A stretch of DNA of 64,000 nt from Scortum barcoo. Lineage: Eukaryota; Chordata; Actinopteri; Centrarchiformes; Terapontidae. This document shows positions 45,528-56,682 of the stretch, piece by piece. The notes beneath the pieces were generated by a model. That model did not search any database. It was given only the letters and a program-made list of their open reading frames with translations, and was not told the DNA's origin. The DNA lies in the NCBI GenBank assembly GCA_023238725.1, contig CM041551.1, positions 7,367,759-7,431,758 of the forward strand, in the 5' to 3' direction. Both the position numbers and the translations under genes were made by a program. Every line of letters starts with the position of its first letter. The stretch's first letter is position 1.

Positions 45528-48424
45528 GGTCCAGATAGTCCTCACATTCACTCTGGCATTCCTGGAGTGGCAGGAAAATACTTTTACTGCCCAGTGAAAG
45601 TGTTCTCCTTATACAGAGATCAGGGGATGGACAAGGAAATGACGTGGAAAGAGTCAGGAGTCTGCTTTTTATGATGACATGGAAAAAAAGAGATGGGAGG
45701 CTGAAAAGAAAAATGAGGGTGAGGGAGGGGTGGTGGTGTTTTGTAATGTACATATAATTTTGTATATAATTAAGTATTGCATTTTATATTTGTATTTTAT
45801 AATATTACTTGTTTTTTTGTGTAAATGTCTGTAAAAATATTAATAACTTAAGTTGAAGTAGCTCAAATCTGTACAGTGTTTGAAGAAATGTACATAGTGA
45901 TATTCCACCTGATTAGCAGCTATAAATGCATGCATACAAAGGACCAGAGAAATTATAGACTGTTGTTCTGCTTTTTTGTGACCTTAAACTTTGGGCTCTG
46001 TGTTTGTTGTCCAGGTTGTTTTAATAAACAACATATTCACTCAGTCATGTGTGAATGTCTTATTAGTGTGTGTCTAATGTATAGTGGTTAGTAAAAACTC
46101 AATAACTGATTCAGCAACATGGACAGTGTCAAGAATGCTGCAGTTTCATTGGCTGTCACTCAGTTCCAACTAACACGACTGACCCCCGTGTGTGTGAGGC
46201 GACAGTGCTAACCACTACACCACTGTGCTGCTCTGCTAAACAATTTCCTCTTTTTAGTTCTTTTAGTTTAATTCTTATCTTATTTCTCAGAACTTTGTAA
46301 ATGATGTCAACAGTTTCGTCCAACCACTTCTCTTTGGCCCTCACATGCTGGTTTATCAGCCACACAACTTATTCCTGTAAAGAAACAAAGACGAGACAAG
46401 CTTGACTTTGTCGACTTGTGTGCAGTTTACCACTGCTGCTCTGTAACAGTGTGTTGATTCTAATGTCTGTAATTCAGCAGTCATCTACACATAAACACAC
46501 AAATGAAAGAATAGGTGAAACAAATGCTTTCATCCCTCACAAGTTCTGCTTCCTGGTCTCTTAAAAATGTATTTTTAAATACAAAGAAACACCAGTGAGG
46601 GGAAGAAACACAACAACTCTGAATAGGTACCAAAAAAAAACAAAACAAAACAGCACAAAACTTATACAGTTACTACTGAAACTGGATTTGTGTTTATGTT
46701 ATATTCCCAGAAGGAAACATGACCAAACCTCCTATTTTTTTTGTTTTACTACAACTTTATTATTTCTCCTATTTCATGGTGTTATATCTTTAAAATGAAC
46801 TATCTAAGATTACGAGTCTTCAGTGCTGGTGCATTGAACACTTACTGTGCCACTGAGGAGAGATGTGACATACTGAGGATGTTCCATAGTTCTGGATGTG
46901 AGCCTGTTTGAGCATTTGTAATCAAATTAAAAATATGTGCATTTTCGTTGACAGATGACTAGATGTCAGATATTTAAATGTCTAATAGTCTTTGTCATGT
47001 TGAATCACCTCACTTTGCATTATACTTGCATTGTTTAGTAATTAAAAGTGCCACAGCTACATTCATCTTCCACTGTGTCCAAGTGCTCTTATAGAAAACA
47101 TGAACAAAGTACACCATGAATTGTGGTTTATAAACAGAGAGAATAAAGTACTGCAAATTCGAAAGATTCACCTGGCAGACAGGAGGTTATAAATCCTATC
47201 AAAGCAGGTGATTAGATAAATAACAGGACCTATTTCTTAATGATTAGGCGTGTGGCACAGTGGAAATGAGGAGAAGCCGACTGATCAACTTCCTGTTTTC
47301 TCACTGCTTTTATGCATTATATCAACAGCTCACTCACTGTCATGACTCTTTGACACATCTACTCGTACTGTAGACCAAATGCCTGCATTGTAGTATAGTA
47401 TATTTAAACACAGTAAGAGTGACATCTTGTGCTGCCATAACAATAGCTGTCTTGCAGTAAATGTAACGTGCACTTGCAGGACTTGCTCCACTCTGCGGGG
47501 TGAGAGAAAAGGAGCAGCAGTCCCTTGTTGTTGGGTTAAGTTAATATATTTTACTATTACTACTACAGTACTGGACTATTATACCACAACAAAGTAATTA
47601 AACTAACAAAAAACAAAAAAAATGTAATTTCTCACTAATCTTCCACTTAGTGTCAGCAGAGACTGTGACACTAAACTACAGGATTGTAGCACATTCTATT
47701 AAAAGTTGAGGTTTTCCTCTTTAGAAGCAGAGTAATGAGACTTATTTAGCTTTACTGGTTTATACCGAGGATACCACAGTGTGATTGTCAGGATGCAGAG
47801 TCAGTGTGTAAATATATAGAACATATATAGAGGTGGTTCTTGACTTTTACCATCTTAAGAACCACAAAACTCTCCTTGTTCACATGCACAAAAGAAAGGT
47901 GTCTGATGAGGTGACAAAAATGGGTTTGTTAACATGTTATTAAACATGAAATGTTGCAACAAGTGACTTTTTTTTTCCAGTATAATGCAACGACTAAAGA
48001 TGTCAAGCTAAATCAATAAAGACAATGGGATACACAATACAGAACAACAGACATGTAACAATAAGTTGTCAAACACAATCAGAAAATATAAAGCAAAATG
48101 AGACAATTTTGTCATTTTAGACTAGCTCTCCATTTAGAGCTTTGGTACTTTTATTTGTACATATGACATTTTAAATAACAACTTACACAGCAGCAGCAGC
48201 TGCATGAGCACACAAATATGAACATGTATATAACTAAGAAGATCTGCAGGATACGAAGGCTTTGATTCTCTCTTCATTTAGCTGTAGACAGTGAAGACAT
48301 CTTCCCATCCAGGTTTCAGCGTCCATATTAACAGACATACAAAATTTCTTGGATACATAAAACATAAAGGCAAATTAAATATGACTTCTGCACAAATGTA
48401 ACCTTTGTCTTTTAGCAACTCTAC

Positions 48425-50920
48425 TCATTTGTTCTTCACTTGAGCATAGAGGTCCTCTGGGCCGTCAGCAGTCTGTGTTAAGTTGTTTTCTGGCTGGGAC
48501 ACTTTGACCTGTGCATACAGCGTATCCTGCTGCTGTCCACTGTCCTGCACCGAGCCAGAGGACGCTTCAGCTCTTTGCTTGGAGAAGTCGATCTCTCCAT
48601 AGTGGATGTCTTCTTCCTTTTCTTCTGTTTTTCTTGCTGGCTCTTTTACCATCAGCTCATCACCTGTTTGACTCTGCCAAAAAAACAAACAAATGATTAT
48701 AGACCAGTTCAAATGAATCAAATCCAAACTAGATCACAGCACAGACACTGCACATTAAGTCAGGTAGACTACACAGCAACACACAGTTCAGTACTGTTCA
48801 GGGAACTTTAGTATTTCCCCACCTGAGTCTGTTGAGGAGTTGAATGTGTTGACTTCAACCAGCTGGAAGAGACAATGACAGGCTGTTACATCAATTATGC
48901 TGTGCTTTAGATTCATTTTACTGTGCTTTATGTTTAATTTACAGAGTGCCAGTAAAGTCGTAAGACTAAAAGGAAACAGATTATTACACTTGACTGAGTC
49001 AAGTCATCTGCGTTCATTTGTGATACTGACCAAACACAGACAATCAGGAAGATGAATGCAATGATCCCAATGACTCCTCCAAGAACTGCCTCCCATCGTA
49101 CAGATCCATCAGGCTGTCCTTCTCATAGACAACAAACCAAAGAGAAATGATTACCACATTATTCTCAAGTCTGCATATATTTATACTGATGCATAAAATA
49201 TTTTATCCAACATTAATTTCTCCTCTTTCACTACTGAACGTAGCGTGGTTATTTACCGTCAAAAGTCAGATGAATCACTGATGAGGTTTGTGAACCGAGA
49301 TCATTTGTGGCCACACAGTAATAATCTCCTCCTCCTGTTGCATTAAAGCTGTAAATCTGTCCTTCAGATACTTTCATGGGTCCATCTGTGCTGGTCTTGA
49401 ACCAGGTGAAGCGACTGATGACGGGAGGCTTGGCTCTGCTGGAGCAGGTCAGGTTCACCCAGCTACCTGCTGACACCAAAGTTGATGGACTGATGGACAC
49501 TGAGGTGTCCTTGGGGGCATCTGAGGAAAATGTGAGATTAAAGTTATTGATTACAATCAGCTGACATCCCATGAATCATCATGTGCCGACAGGATCCAAC
49601 AACAAATTCTGGTTGTCTCACATGAAACACTGAGAGTCTTTGTCTCCTCTGCTGTCTTGACACCTTCTTTCACAGGATATGTGGCAGAACAGGTGATGTT
49701 GTATCCATCATGTTTGTCTGTCAGAGTGATGGTCTTCTGGATTTTAGTTGTAAAGCTTCGATCTGTGTTTTCCTCTATTTTGTTGTGAGAGTGTTGTTGG
49801 AGATTCCAGGTGAGTTTAGGAGGGGAGTGTGGACAGGGAGTGAGAGCTGAGCAGGTTATAGTGACAGACTCCTTCTCCTTCAGATCACCTGAGATCTCAA
49901 TTCTGGGTCTCGCAGGAGAATCTGTGGTTTTAATTCAAACATATTTAATACAAATATTACAGAAATACAAAAACATACTCAAAATAACAACAAACACTTA
50001 TTCAGCCTTAAAAAACAAAGTTGACACTGAAGCTAACTTTTTTTTGTTTTCAGTTCAATTTGACCATTTTAATGTCAAAGTGTAAAAACAGATTTGGATA
50101 ACTGAGAATTTAAATTAATGATGAAATTGTCACAATGAAAAAAGTGTGTTGTTAAGGACAAAGCTGATTTAAATCTAAATAATTTCATTATACAAAACTT
50201 TCTTACCTTTAACTGATATCTGAAGAGGATCACAAGAAGCTGTTGCCATGAATGGTTTGTTCTCTATTCTGAAGTAGTATGTGTCGGAGTGTAATTTCTG
50301 AGTAAATTGTAAAATAAAGTGGTGCAGTTTTTCTCACGCAGGTTTCCAGTAATATTCATTGTATAGATGTTAACTGTCTGAGTGCTGTTGAAAACCACAT
50401 TGTTTCGATTTTTCGTCAACCTGGAGTAATTTTTAATCCACACTCCGAAGGTTTCTCTTCTGTTGTCAAACTCTTCTTGTCCTTTTTCAGCACTAAAGTT
50501 ACATGGGATTAGCAAACAGGATCCACTCAGTGCTTCCATCTTCTTTGGTGCAGTAATGAAGAGGTGTGCTGTCTCTGTACAAGCAGCCGATGCACCTGTA
50601 AAAGGCAGACTCATGATCAACATGAAGAGAAAGTTCATGATACACAAACTACAGTTCAGCAGCATGTTTGGTCCTTTTTCTGTCCTTTTAACGATGTCAG
50701 TATAAAACATTTGACTTTGCAGTCAGGACATGAAGAGCTGGAAAAAGTAAGTCTATCTGCACTGCTCTTTCTGCTTTGTTTCTAAATGAAGTCCAAACTG
50801 TAAATGATGAACGTCTCCAAATCAAAGTGAGTGAACAAACAGCTCACCTGAAAGAAAGAAGACACTCAGTAACATGTTGGCTGTCACCATATTCACACAC
50901 AGGACTGCAACCACACTCAT
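48425..50920 (-). CDS. Siglec-like type A receptor, gene 4 (ITIM/ITSM tail), best preserved
   Basis: A complete exon set on the minus strand: leader 50,848-50,920 (MSVVAVLCVN, then MLLSVFFLS, phase 1); V-set 50,207-50,595 (GSCLLIPCNF, FGVWIKN, KNCTTLFYN); C2 49,622-49,921 (300 nt; ITCSALTPCPHSPPKLTW); C2 49,257-49,520 (264 nt; WVNLTC, WFKTS, GDYYCVA); transmembrane 49,031-49,118 (AVLGGVIGIIALIFLIVCV); linker 48,823-48,862 (WLKSTHST); tail 48,425-48,673 with IHYGEI (ITIM), TLYAQV (ITSM-like) and DLYAQV. Known: such receptors bind sialic acid in cis or trans and inhibit leukocyte signalling through SHP-1/2. The only frame break I see is two extra bases near 50,286 in the V exon, just before the YYFRIE sialic-acid Arg. 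Without them the gene reads through, so I lean to a functional gene with a sequence error. Confidence 0.8.
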
Positions 50921-51339
50921 CACCTGGATTTGATGAAAAAACTTACTGTTCAATATTTTAATCAAATCGTCTTTAAATAAAGCATTTATGTTCATTTACA
51001 GCAGCGTAAAATTCACACGGTCAAACAAGGAACTTGGCACAAACAACCAAATTTAAGTAGTGATTACTAAAATATAAAGAGTTTCACTTTAGAAAGTTTA
51101 AATATCAAAACAAAATGACCCAGAGTCAGTTTAACACATTAACGTTTAAATGAAGTGTTGCTGAAGAAATGTCTCATGACTTTGAGGGTTATTTCTAACA
51201 ACACAAAACTCAACCAATAAAACAAAATCTTTTATAAAATAAAAGTCTTTTTCAGTGTCCACAAAAACCAGGAAATAAACATAAACAACACTTAATCTTA
51301 CCAAACAAGGCTGCAGCTGAAATGGAAAAACAATTTGTT

Positions 51340-52440
51340 TTCAAATCAGGTGAAATTTGTGAATTTCACCAGAACTGCAACAGATCCAGCAACCGACTTC
51401 CCTGATAAGCTGCTGTAATATAAAAGAAAACAGACGTGTTGATTCAAACTTGATATCACACTTAAGAAATATAACAAGTCTTTATCTTCCTGTTCACATC
51501 TTGTGAGTGAAGAAGTCAAATTCTGATGTGGGTCAGGCTCATCATGATGCAAATGAGTTGTTCCTTTATTTTCTGTTATTACATTATTATATATTTCAGC
51601 TTACACATTGATGTCAGTGAAGAAATATTTTTTCACTGCACAGCTGTAAAAAGAGCATCATGTAATAAAGTAAGTAATAAAGAAGGTGAGTAGAAATATT
51701 AAATGTCAAAATCGTTTACACTGAAATGTGGATATTAAGGAGACATAGAACTACAGTAAACAATTAACACTGAAACAACAGAAAAAAAGGCAAACAGCAA
51801 ATTGCACTCGAGGATGTTTTTGGTTTCTTTTGTTAATATAAATCCTGAAATGTGTCATTTCAGTCATCCTCATTCCTTTTTTGAAAGCAAATATTTCCAC
51901 ATACAAAGAAAAGGAATAGAATGACAATAAGAATGATTAAATCAGCACAATCTTACACAAAATAAAGAAGAAGCTGCACATTGTTTTGCCCAGCCTCAGG
52001 GAGATCAAGGCACAACATAAAAAGTGACTGACTTCCCTCTTTCCCCACTGCCAAGGATGTCCAGTGCAAGCACGGCGCAGTCCAACACAAACATTTTTAT
52101 TAATAACGTGGGCTGTCACAGACCTCAGATCCAGTAACCGACTTCTCTGCTAAGCTGCTGTAATATAAAAGAAAAACAGATGTGTTGATTCAAACTTGAT
52201 ATCACACTTAAGAAATATAACAAGTTTTCATCTTTCTGCTCACATCCTGTTGGTGAGGAAGTCATTTTTTGTGCAGTTTGAGGTCAACAGGGTGGCATCG
52301 TGGTGTGAAGATTTTTTTTACAGACTCACTGTGTTGTGTATAATGAACAGCTGCAGAGTCTGAAGGACAAACTGTGGAAACACACAGAGCTGCTAAAGCT
52401 CCTTTTGTTGGATCAGGGAAGGAATTTGTTTTGGTTCTGT
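51340..52440 (-). pseudogene. Decayed flanks of Siglec-like genes
   Basis: 51,360-51,520 and 52,125-52,260 are two copies of the 5' block seen at 6,281 and 15,840. 51,750-51,990 matches the 3' untranslated region of the type B genes (34,970-35,250; 56,200-56,530), and 52,350-52,430 matches sequence near 34,770. No Ig exon survives between them, so a type B gene once here has probably been lost. Confidence 0.5.
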
Positions 52441-53099
52441 CATCAGAAAGAAGATCTGAAAAAGGCTCCAGTACAGTTTTTGCAGCAGTGAACTGGCCAA
52501 TATAGAAAAAGGAAATAAAAACAAAGTGAATTTAAAACACCACGAGACACATTCAAGTTAGACCTTCAAGTATCAAATGTTCAGAGTCTGTCTGATCTCA
52601 GTGTGCAGAGAGCTCCACAGTCTGAGGGCTCCATCAGCAAAGGCCTGCTCACCTTCAGTCACAAGAAATGACCAGTAGAGCCAGATCGACTGATCTGAAG
52701 GAAACCAAGGCCCCTAAAGAGTGAGATCAATAAATAACTTTTGGAACATGACACAAATATCTCCACCTTGATTTATTGGTGCGTGAATGAAGCATTATTC
52801 ATCATCACATTGAAGACTTATGAAAGGACAGATGGTTACTTTACAAATGAATGATTGTATAAGATTAATACACATTTTCACTTTGTTAATAATGAATGAA
52901 GTGATCTTTATGCTGGTTATTGTGTTGATTTTTGCAGCCTTTCTTTGACATGTCAGATGATTTTAATACAAACAACAAATTCTAAAAGCACTGAAACTAA
53001 CATAATGGTGAACATGTATCTATTGTCTAAAAACATATACAAAGTTTCATGTCTCAGAAACTGTGTTTGGTCACTGTGTGTTTTTGTTTCTGTCTTCTT
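52441..53099. other. Intergenic, no gene recognised
   Basis: AT-rich; 52,560-52,740 is less AT-rich and may be an old repeat. Nothing with exon structure. Confidence 0.35.
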
Positions 53100-54170
53100 T
53101 TGTCATTTTCTGTTTTATTTTGAATGTCATGTCTGCCCTTTCATTTCAGAGTCCTCATTTCCTGCAATACTTCCCACCTTGTCTGATTGTCTGTCCTTCC
53201 CCAGTTTTTTCCACCTGATCATCATTACCTCTTGTATATATGTCTGCATCTCCCCCTGTCTTGTGCCGTCATGCCAAGTGTTCCAGCGTGTTATGTTCCT
53301 ATTGCCACAACCTCAATAAAGCTTATTGAAAACTGGCTGAGGTCTCTCAGTCTCGTGGATTTAGGTCCAAGTCGAGTTCACGAGTTACGATCTGGACAGC
53401 CCCAATGCAGCCTGCTCCAGGAGGATCCACCACCCTTCTACCTCGACTAGCTCCTCCAGATAAGTTCTCAGGGACCTCAGGTGACTGTAGATCCTTCTTG
53501 ATTCAGAGTGATCTTCACTTCAAGCTACTGCCTGCTCAGATCAGGCCAAAATACCCTTTATTATCTCCCAACAATAGGCCAAGCGGATGCATGGGCTACA
53601 GCTGAGTGAGACCAAGGCTCATCAGCCTGTGTCTCAGCTCCCAGATTCACTCACACTTTTAGAAGGTTTTTGACCAAGTCAGGCCAGCGACAGACACAGC
53701 CCAGGCTGCATATCAGATAATCTCAATGTAGTGTGGCAGAAAGTCCCATCAAGTTCTGAACCCTGTCTGGAACTCCATAGCTCTACAAGATATATTTAGA
53801 AATGGACTCTCTGAACCTATTAAAGACCACATAGCCACCTTGGATCCTCCACCAGATCTGGACTCCATGATCAAGTTAGCCATCAGAATCGACCACAGAC
53901 TTAGGAAGAGGGAAAGAGAAAAGAGAAATGCCTCTATTCCTCATAGTGCCTCTAGGGGATGCTCTTCCTTTGTTCACTGTCCCTAATAAGACTCTTTCTT
54001 TCCAGGAAGAGCCAAAGCTGCGGCCCCGTTGAGCTCTCAGCTTGGCAGCACCAAACTCTCCCTGGAAGAGCACCACCGCCACCTGGTGGAGGGAAAGGTG
54101 CTTTTACTGCAGACAGAAAGGACACCAGCAAGAAGCCTGCCAGGTAAAAGCAAAGGCTCACCAGTGAGGC
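53100..54170 (+). mobile_element. Ty3/gypsy-type LTR retrotransposon remnant (LTR end plus gag)
   Basis: 53,190-53,370 looks like the 3' part of an LTR: pyrimidine-rich run, TATATATG and an AATAAAGC signal at about 53,315. A gag-like frame starts at about 53,405 (motif DKFSGTSGDCRSF). Later pieces lie in other frames, up to a CX2CX4HX4C zinc knuckle at 54,099-54,140. Stops and frameshifts throughout; no protease, reverse transcriptase or second LTR is visible. An old, inactive fragment of an endogenous element. Confidence 0.7.
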
Positions 54171-54348
54171 AAGAGGGCACTGGTGTTTAATCAATTGAAT
54201 AAATAAATATAGAGTCAACAGCACAGACAGTAATGATGACAACAAACTTTGCACACATCATGAAGACAGTGACTGAAATATCCCTCTCCTCAAAGAGCTT
54301 ACCTTTGAAATACTAGGCCACCACTACAACTACTACTACTACACTAAC

Positions 54349-54376
54349 TAATAATAATAATAATAATAATAATAAA
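54349..54376. repeat. (TAA)n microsatellite
   Basis: About nine uninterrupted TAA units. Confidence 0.85.
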
Positions 54377-54523
54377 AGGATTAACTTCCAATAAAAAATA
54401 AAACATTTATAAATAAAACACAGGCTGTGTCACTAAATCATGAGAATGATGACTGAAACTATGAGTGTAATCCCAGATTAAAAACATAATACTTCCATCA
54501 AACAAGTTTATTGCTACTTATCA

Positions 54524-54590
54524 TTGTTGGCAGGATTTGAAGCCTGTGCAGGGAAACCCCCAATGGATTTCAAGTCCATCACCTTGGACC
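54524..54590 (-). tRNA. Partial tRNA-Ser(UGA)-like remnant at a duplication breakpoint
   Basis: On the minus strand AAGGTGATGG, then ACTTGAAATCCAT (anticodon arm with TGA), TTGGGGGTTTCCC (long variable arm) and CAGGCTTCAAATCCTGC (T arm). This follows tRNA-Ser from the D loop to near the 3' end. The acceptor 5' strand and D stem are missing and the B box carries an extra base, so it is not a working gene. It abuts the start of the MYH fragment. Confidence 0.6.
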
Positions 54591-55450
54591 AGCACCGTCT
54601 GGATGAAGCTGAGCAAATAGCCATGAAGGGTGGCAAGAAGCAGGTCCAGAAGCTGGAGGCCAGGGTCAGTGACACTGATTTGTCCAGATGTGGATATGGC
54701 GCTTGGCTTATGTGACAGTGATGATGTTTTTAATAGGTACGGGAGCTGGAAGCTGAGGTGGAAAATGAGCAAAAGAAGGGCGGTGACTCTGTGAAAGGAG
54801 TTTCGTAAATATGAGAGACGGGTCAAGGAGCTTACCTATCAGGTATACTGTAATCAAATATTATCATCTACTTCAATTTGTGTCTCAGTTGTAGAAAGCA
54901 ATGCATGACTCTGCTTACTTAACTCTGTGAAGACTGAAGAGGACCGGAAGAATTTGGCCCGTCTGCAGGATCTAGTAGACAAACTGCAGCTGAAGGTCAA
55001 ATCTTACAAGAGAGCTGCGGAGGAGGCTGTAAGTATAGGTGTATCCTAATGCTATGGGTGCATATTGTGCTATTATAATACATAATATTCATCAAAACCA
55101 ATGATGTAACAGGAGGAACAAGCCAACAGCAATCTGACCAAGCTCCGTAAGCTGCAACATGAATTGGACGAGGCAGAGGAGAGGGCTGACATTGCTGAGT
55201 CGCAGGTTAACAAGATGAGAGCCACAAGAGCCGTGATGCTGGATCCAAGGTCAGTGACGAAACAGTGTCTGACATACCTCTCTAATCCTCATTCAGTTGG
55301 CGATGATGACCAAACCAATGGACTCACTGTGTTACAATGTATAGCTTTATATGTGCTATATCTATTGCTTTTTTAAGTCAGCAAGGATACTGTTAACGAA
55401 TCCAATTATTGTCCTCCATTGTCTCACAGAAGGGACATGATGGAGAGTGA
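54590..55450 (+). pseudogene. Second copy of the myosin heavy chain 3' end
   Basis: It begins inside a rod exon (LDEAEQIAMKGGKKQVQKLE, from about 54,597) without a splice acceptor. It then repeats the last exons: VRELEAEVENEQKKGG (from 54,738; +1 in GTTTCGT breaks the frame), TEEDRKNLARLQDLVDKLQL (about 54,934), EEQANSNLTKLRKLQHELDE (from 55,113; two extra bases near 55,225), and KGHDGE stop (55,430-55,450). It is part of the tandem unit and has no promoter or head exons. The intronic SINE of the other copy is absent. Confidence 0.85.
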
Positions 55451-56682
55451 ATCTCTCGGACTGGAACCTTCAACTACCCTACATCAAAGTGCCCTAAAAC
55501 TGTAAGTGAGCGAAAAATAAGAATAAAGCATATCAAGAATCAACATCTTTCTGTTGTGTTTAGTCTTTTCCACAGCTTTACATTGTTTTGTTAAAGACAC
55601 TCTTTGAAGATATGTTGAGCCATGTTTCTTCTCTGTGCTTCTGAAATTCTTAATGAATAGATGAAAATGGGTGGGTGTGCTTTTCTGTCTGTACAGAAAA
55701 TGGTTGGATCGACAGTACATGGGATATAAGAACATTTATAATATGTTTCAGAATTGTTAGATTGATTGGTGTTTTTAATATTTTGGCGTTTTTTCAGAGA
55801 CAGACAACAATACCTCAACAATAGACAATACCTGATAGCACCACAAGATGGAGACTTTACAACAGGGCAAAAAACTGTTAGCTTCCCAACTTCACAAATG
55901 ACTGTTTCTATAAACGTCAGCGTTCAAGATTTAGATAATTCTCTCCTGCTTCTTGTTGTCAGACTTTAAACTGCATTCAGAACAGTTTACAGATGTAAAG
56001 AAAAAGGGCTGATTGTGGAAACAGAGAGCTGATGAGGCTCCTTCTGATGGATCAGATCAGGAATCACTTTCAATTCATCAAACACACACTGATACACCTC
56101 GTGCTTTTAACATTTATATTTTATTGCATTTATAGCATCAAAACATCATCAACAAGCTTTTGACATGATGAAATAACTAGAACCAACCAGAACAGATCAG
56201 TTAACAATTAACACTGAAACAACAGCCAATATAAAGACAAACAGCAAATTGCATGGAAAAAAGTCTCAATTCTTTTTAACAATAGTAAACAAACTTTGGT
56301 CAGAATGAACTATAAACACATTAAAACACTCCAGGATATTTATTTGGATTAATATAAATCCTTCACACTTTATCGCTCCATCATCTGAAATGTCTCATTT
56401 CAAGTCGTCCTTATTCCTCTTGTTGAAAGTAAATATTTTCCACATACAAAGAAAAGGAAAAGAATGACCATAAGAATGACTAAATCAGCACAATCTTACA
56501 CAAACTAAAGAAGAAGCTGCAGTACATTATGTTTGTGTCATCTTCCATAAAATAAAAGCATCTATCGTGTTTGCTGTCCATCCTTTGTTCATCTCATCAG
56601 TCTTTCATATTCAAGAATTAGCAGGAACAAGAAATAGAGAAATAAAGTATTTATGGTGAATGTGACTTCTTCCTCTCCTCCT
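55451..56682. repeat. Duplicated spacer between MYH 3' end and type B gene 5
   Basis: It matches 34,218-35,412 with small differences. It includes a 60-codon open stretch at about 55,790-55,969 without recognisable domain, whose partner near 34,560 is interrupted. From about 56,090 it is the 3' untranslated region of gene 5. Confidence 0.6.

Larger units (their letters stand above)
43081..46232. mobile_element. 3.15-kb composite insertion bounded by the two ends of the tRNA-SINE
   Basis: A 16-bp target duplication CTGCTAAACAACTTCC (43,065-43,080; one mismatch at 46,233-46,248) surrounds the whole block; spacers A and C have the empty site. The left end is CCATCCATCCATTTTCTAAA and the right end GTGCTAACCACTACACCACT, the two ends of the SINE at 33,283-33,622 in the same orientation, but the middle of that SINE (with its B box) is replaced by about 3 kb. 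That cargo holds a CpG-rich promoter-like block and at least two unassigned open stretches. Either a second element or gene copy landed in a SINE, or SINE ends mobilised a larger segment. No transposase was recognised. Confidence 0.6.
38604..48424. repeat. Spacer copy B of the segmental duplication, with insertions
   Basis: It matches spacers A and C except for insertions at 39,132-40,527, 41,364-42,903, 43,081-46,232 and about 46,707-46,865 (about 155 bp, unclassified). Each of the first three is flanked by a short direct repeat that is single in the other copies. The last few hundred bases are the 3' untranslated region of type A gene 4. Confidence 0.8.
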
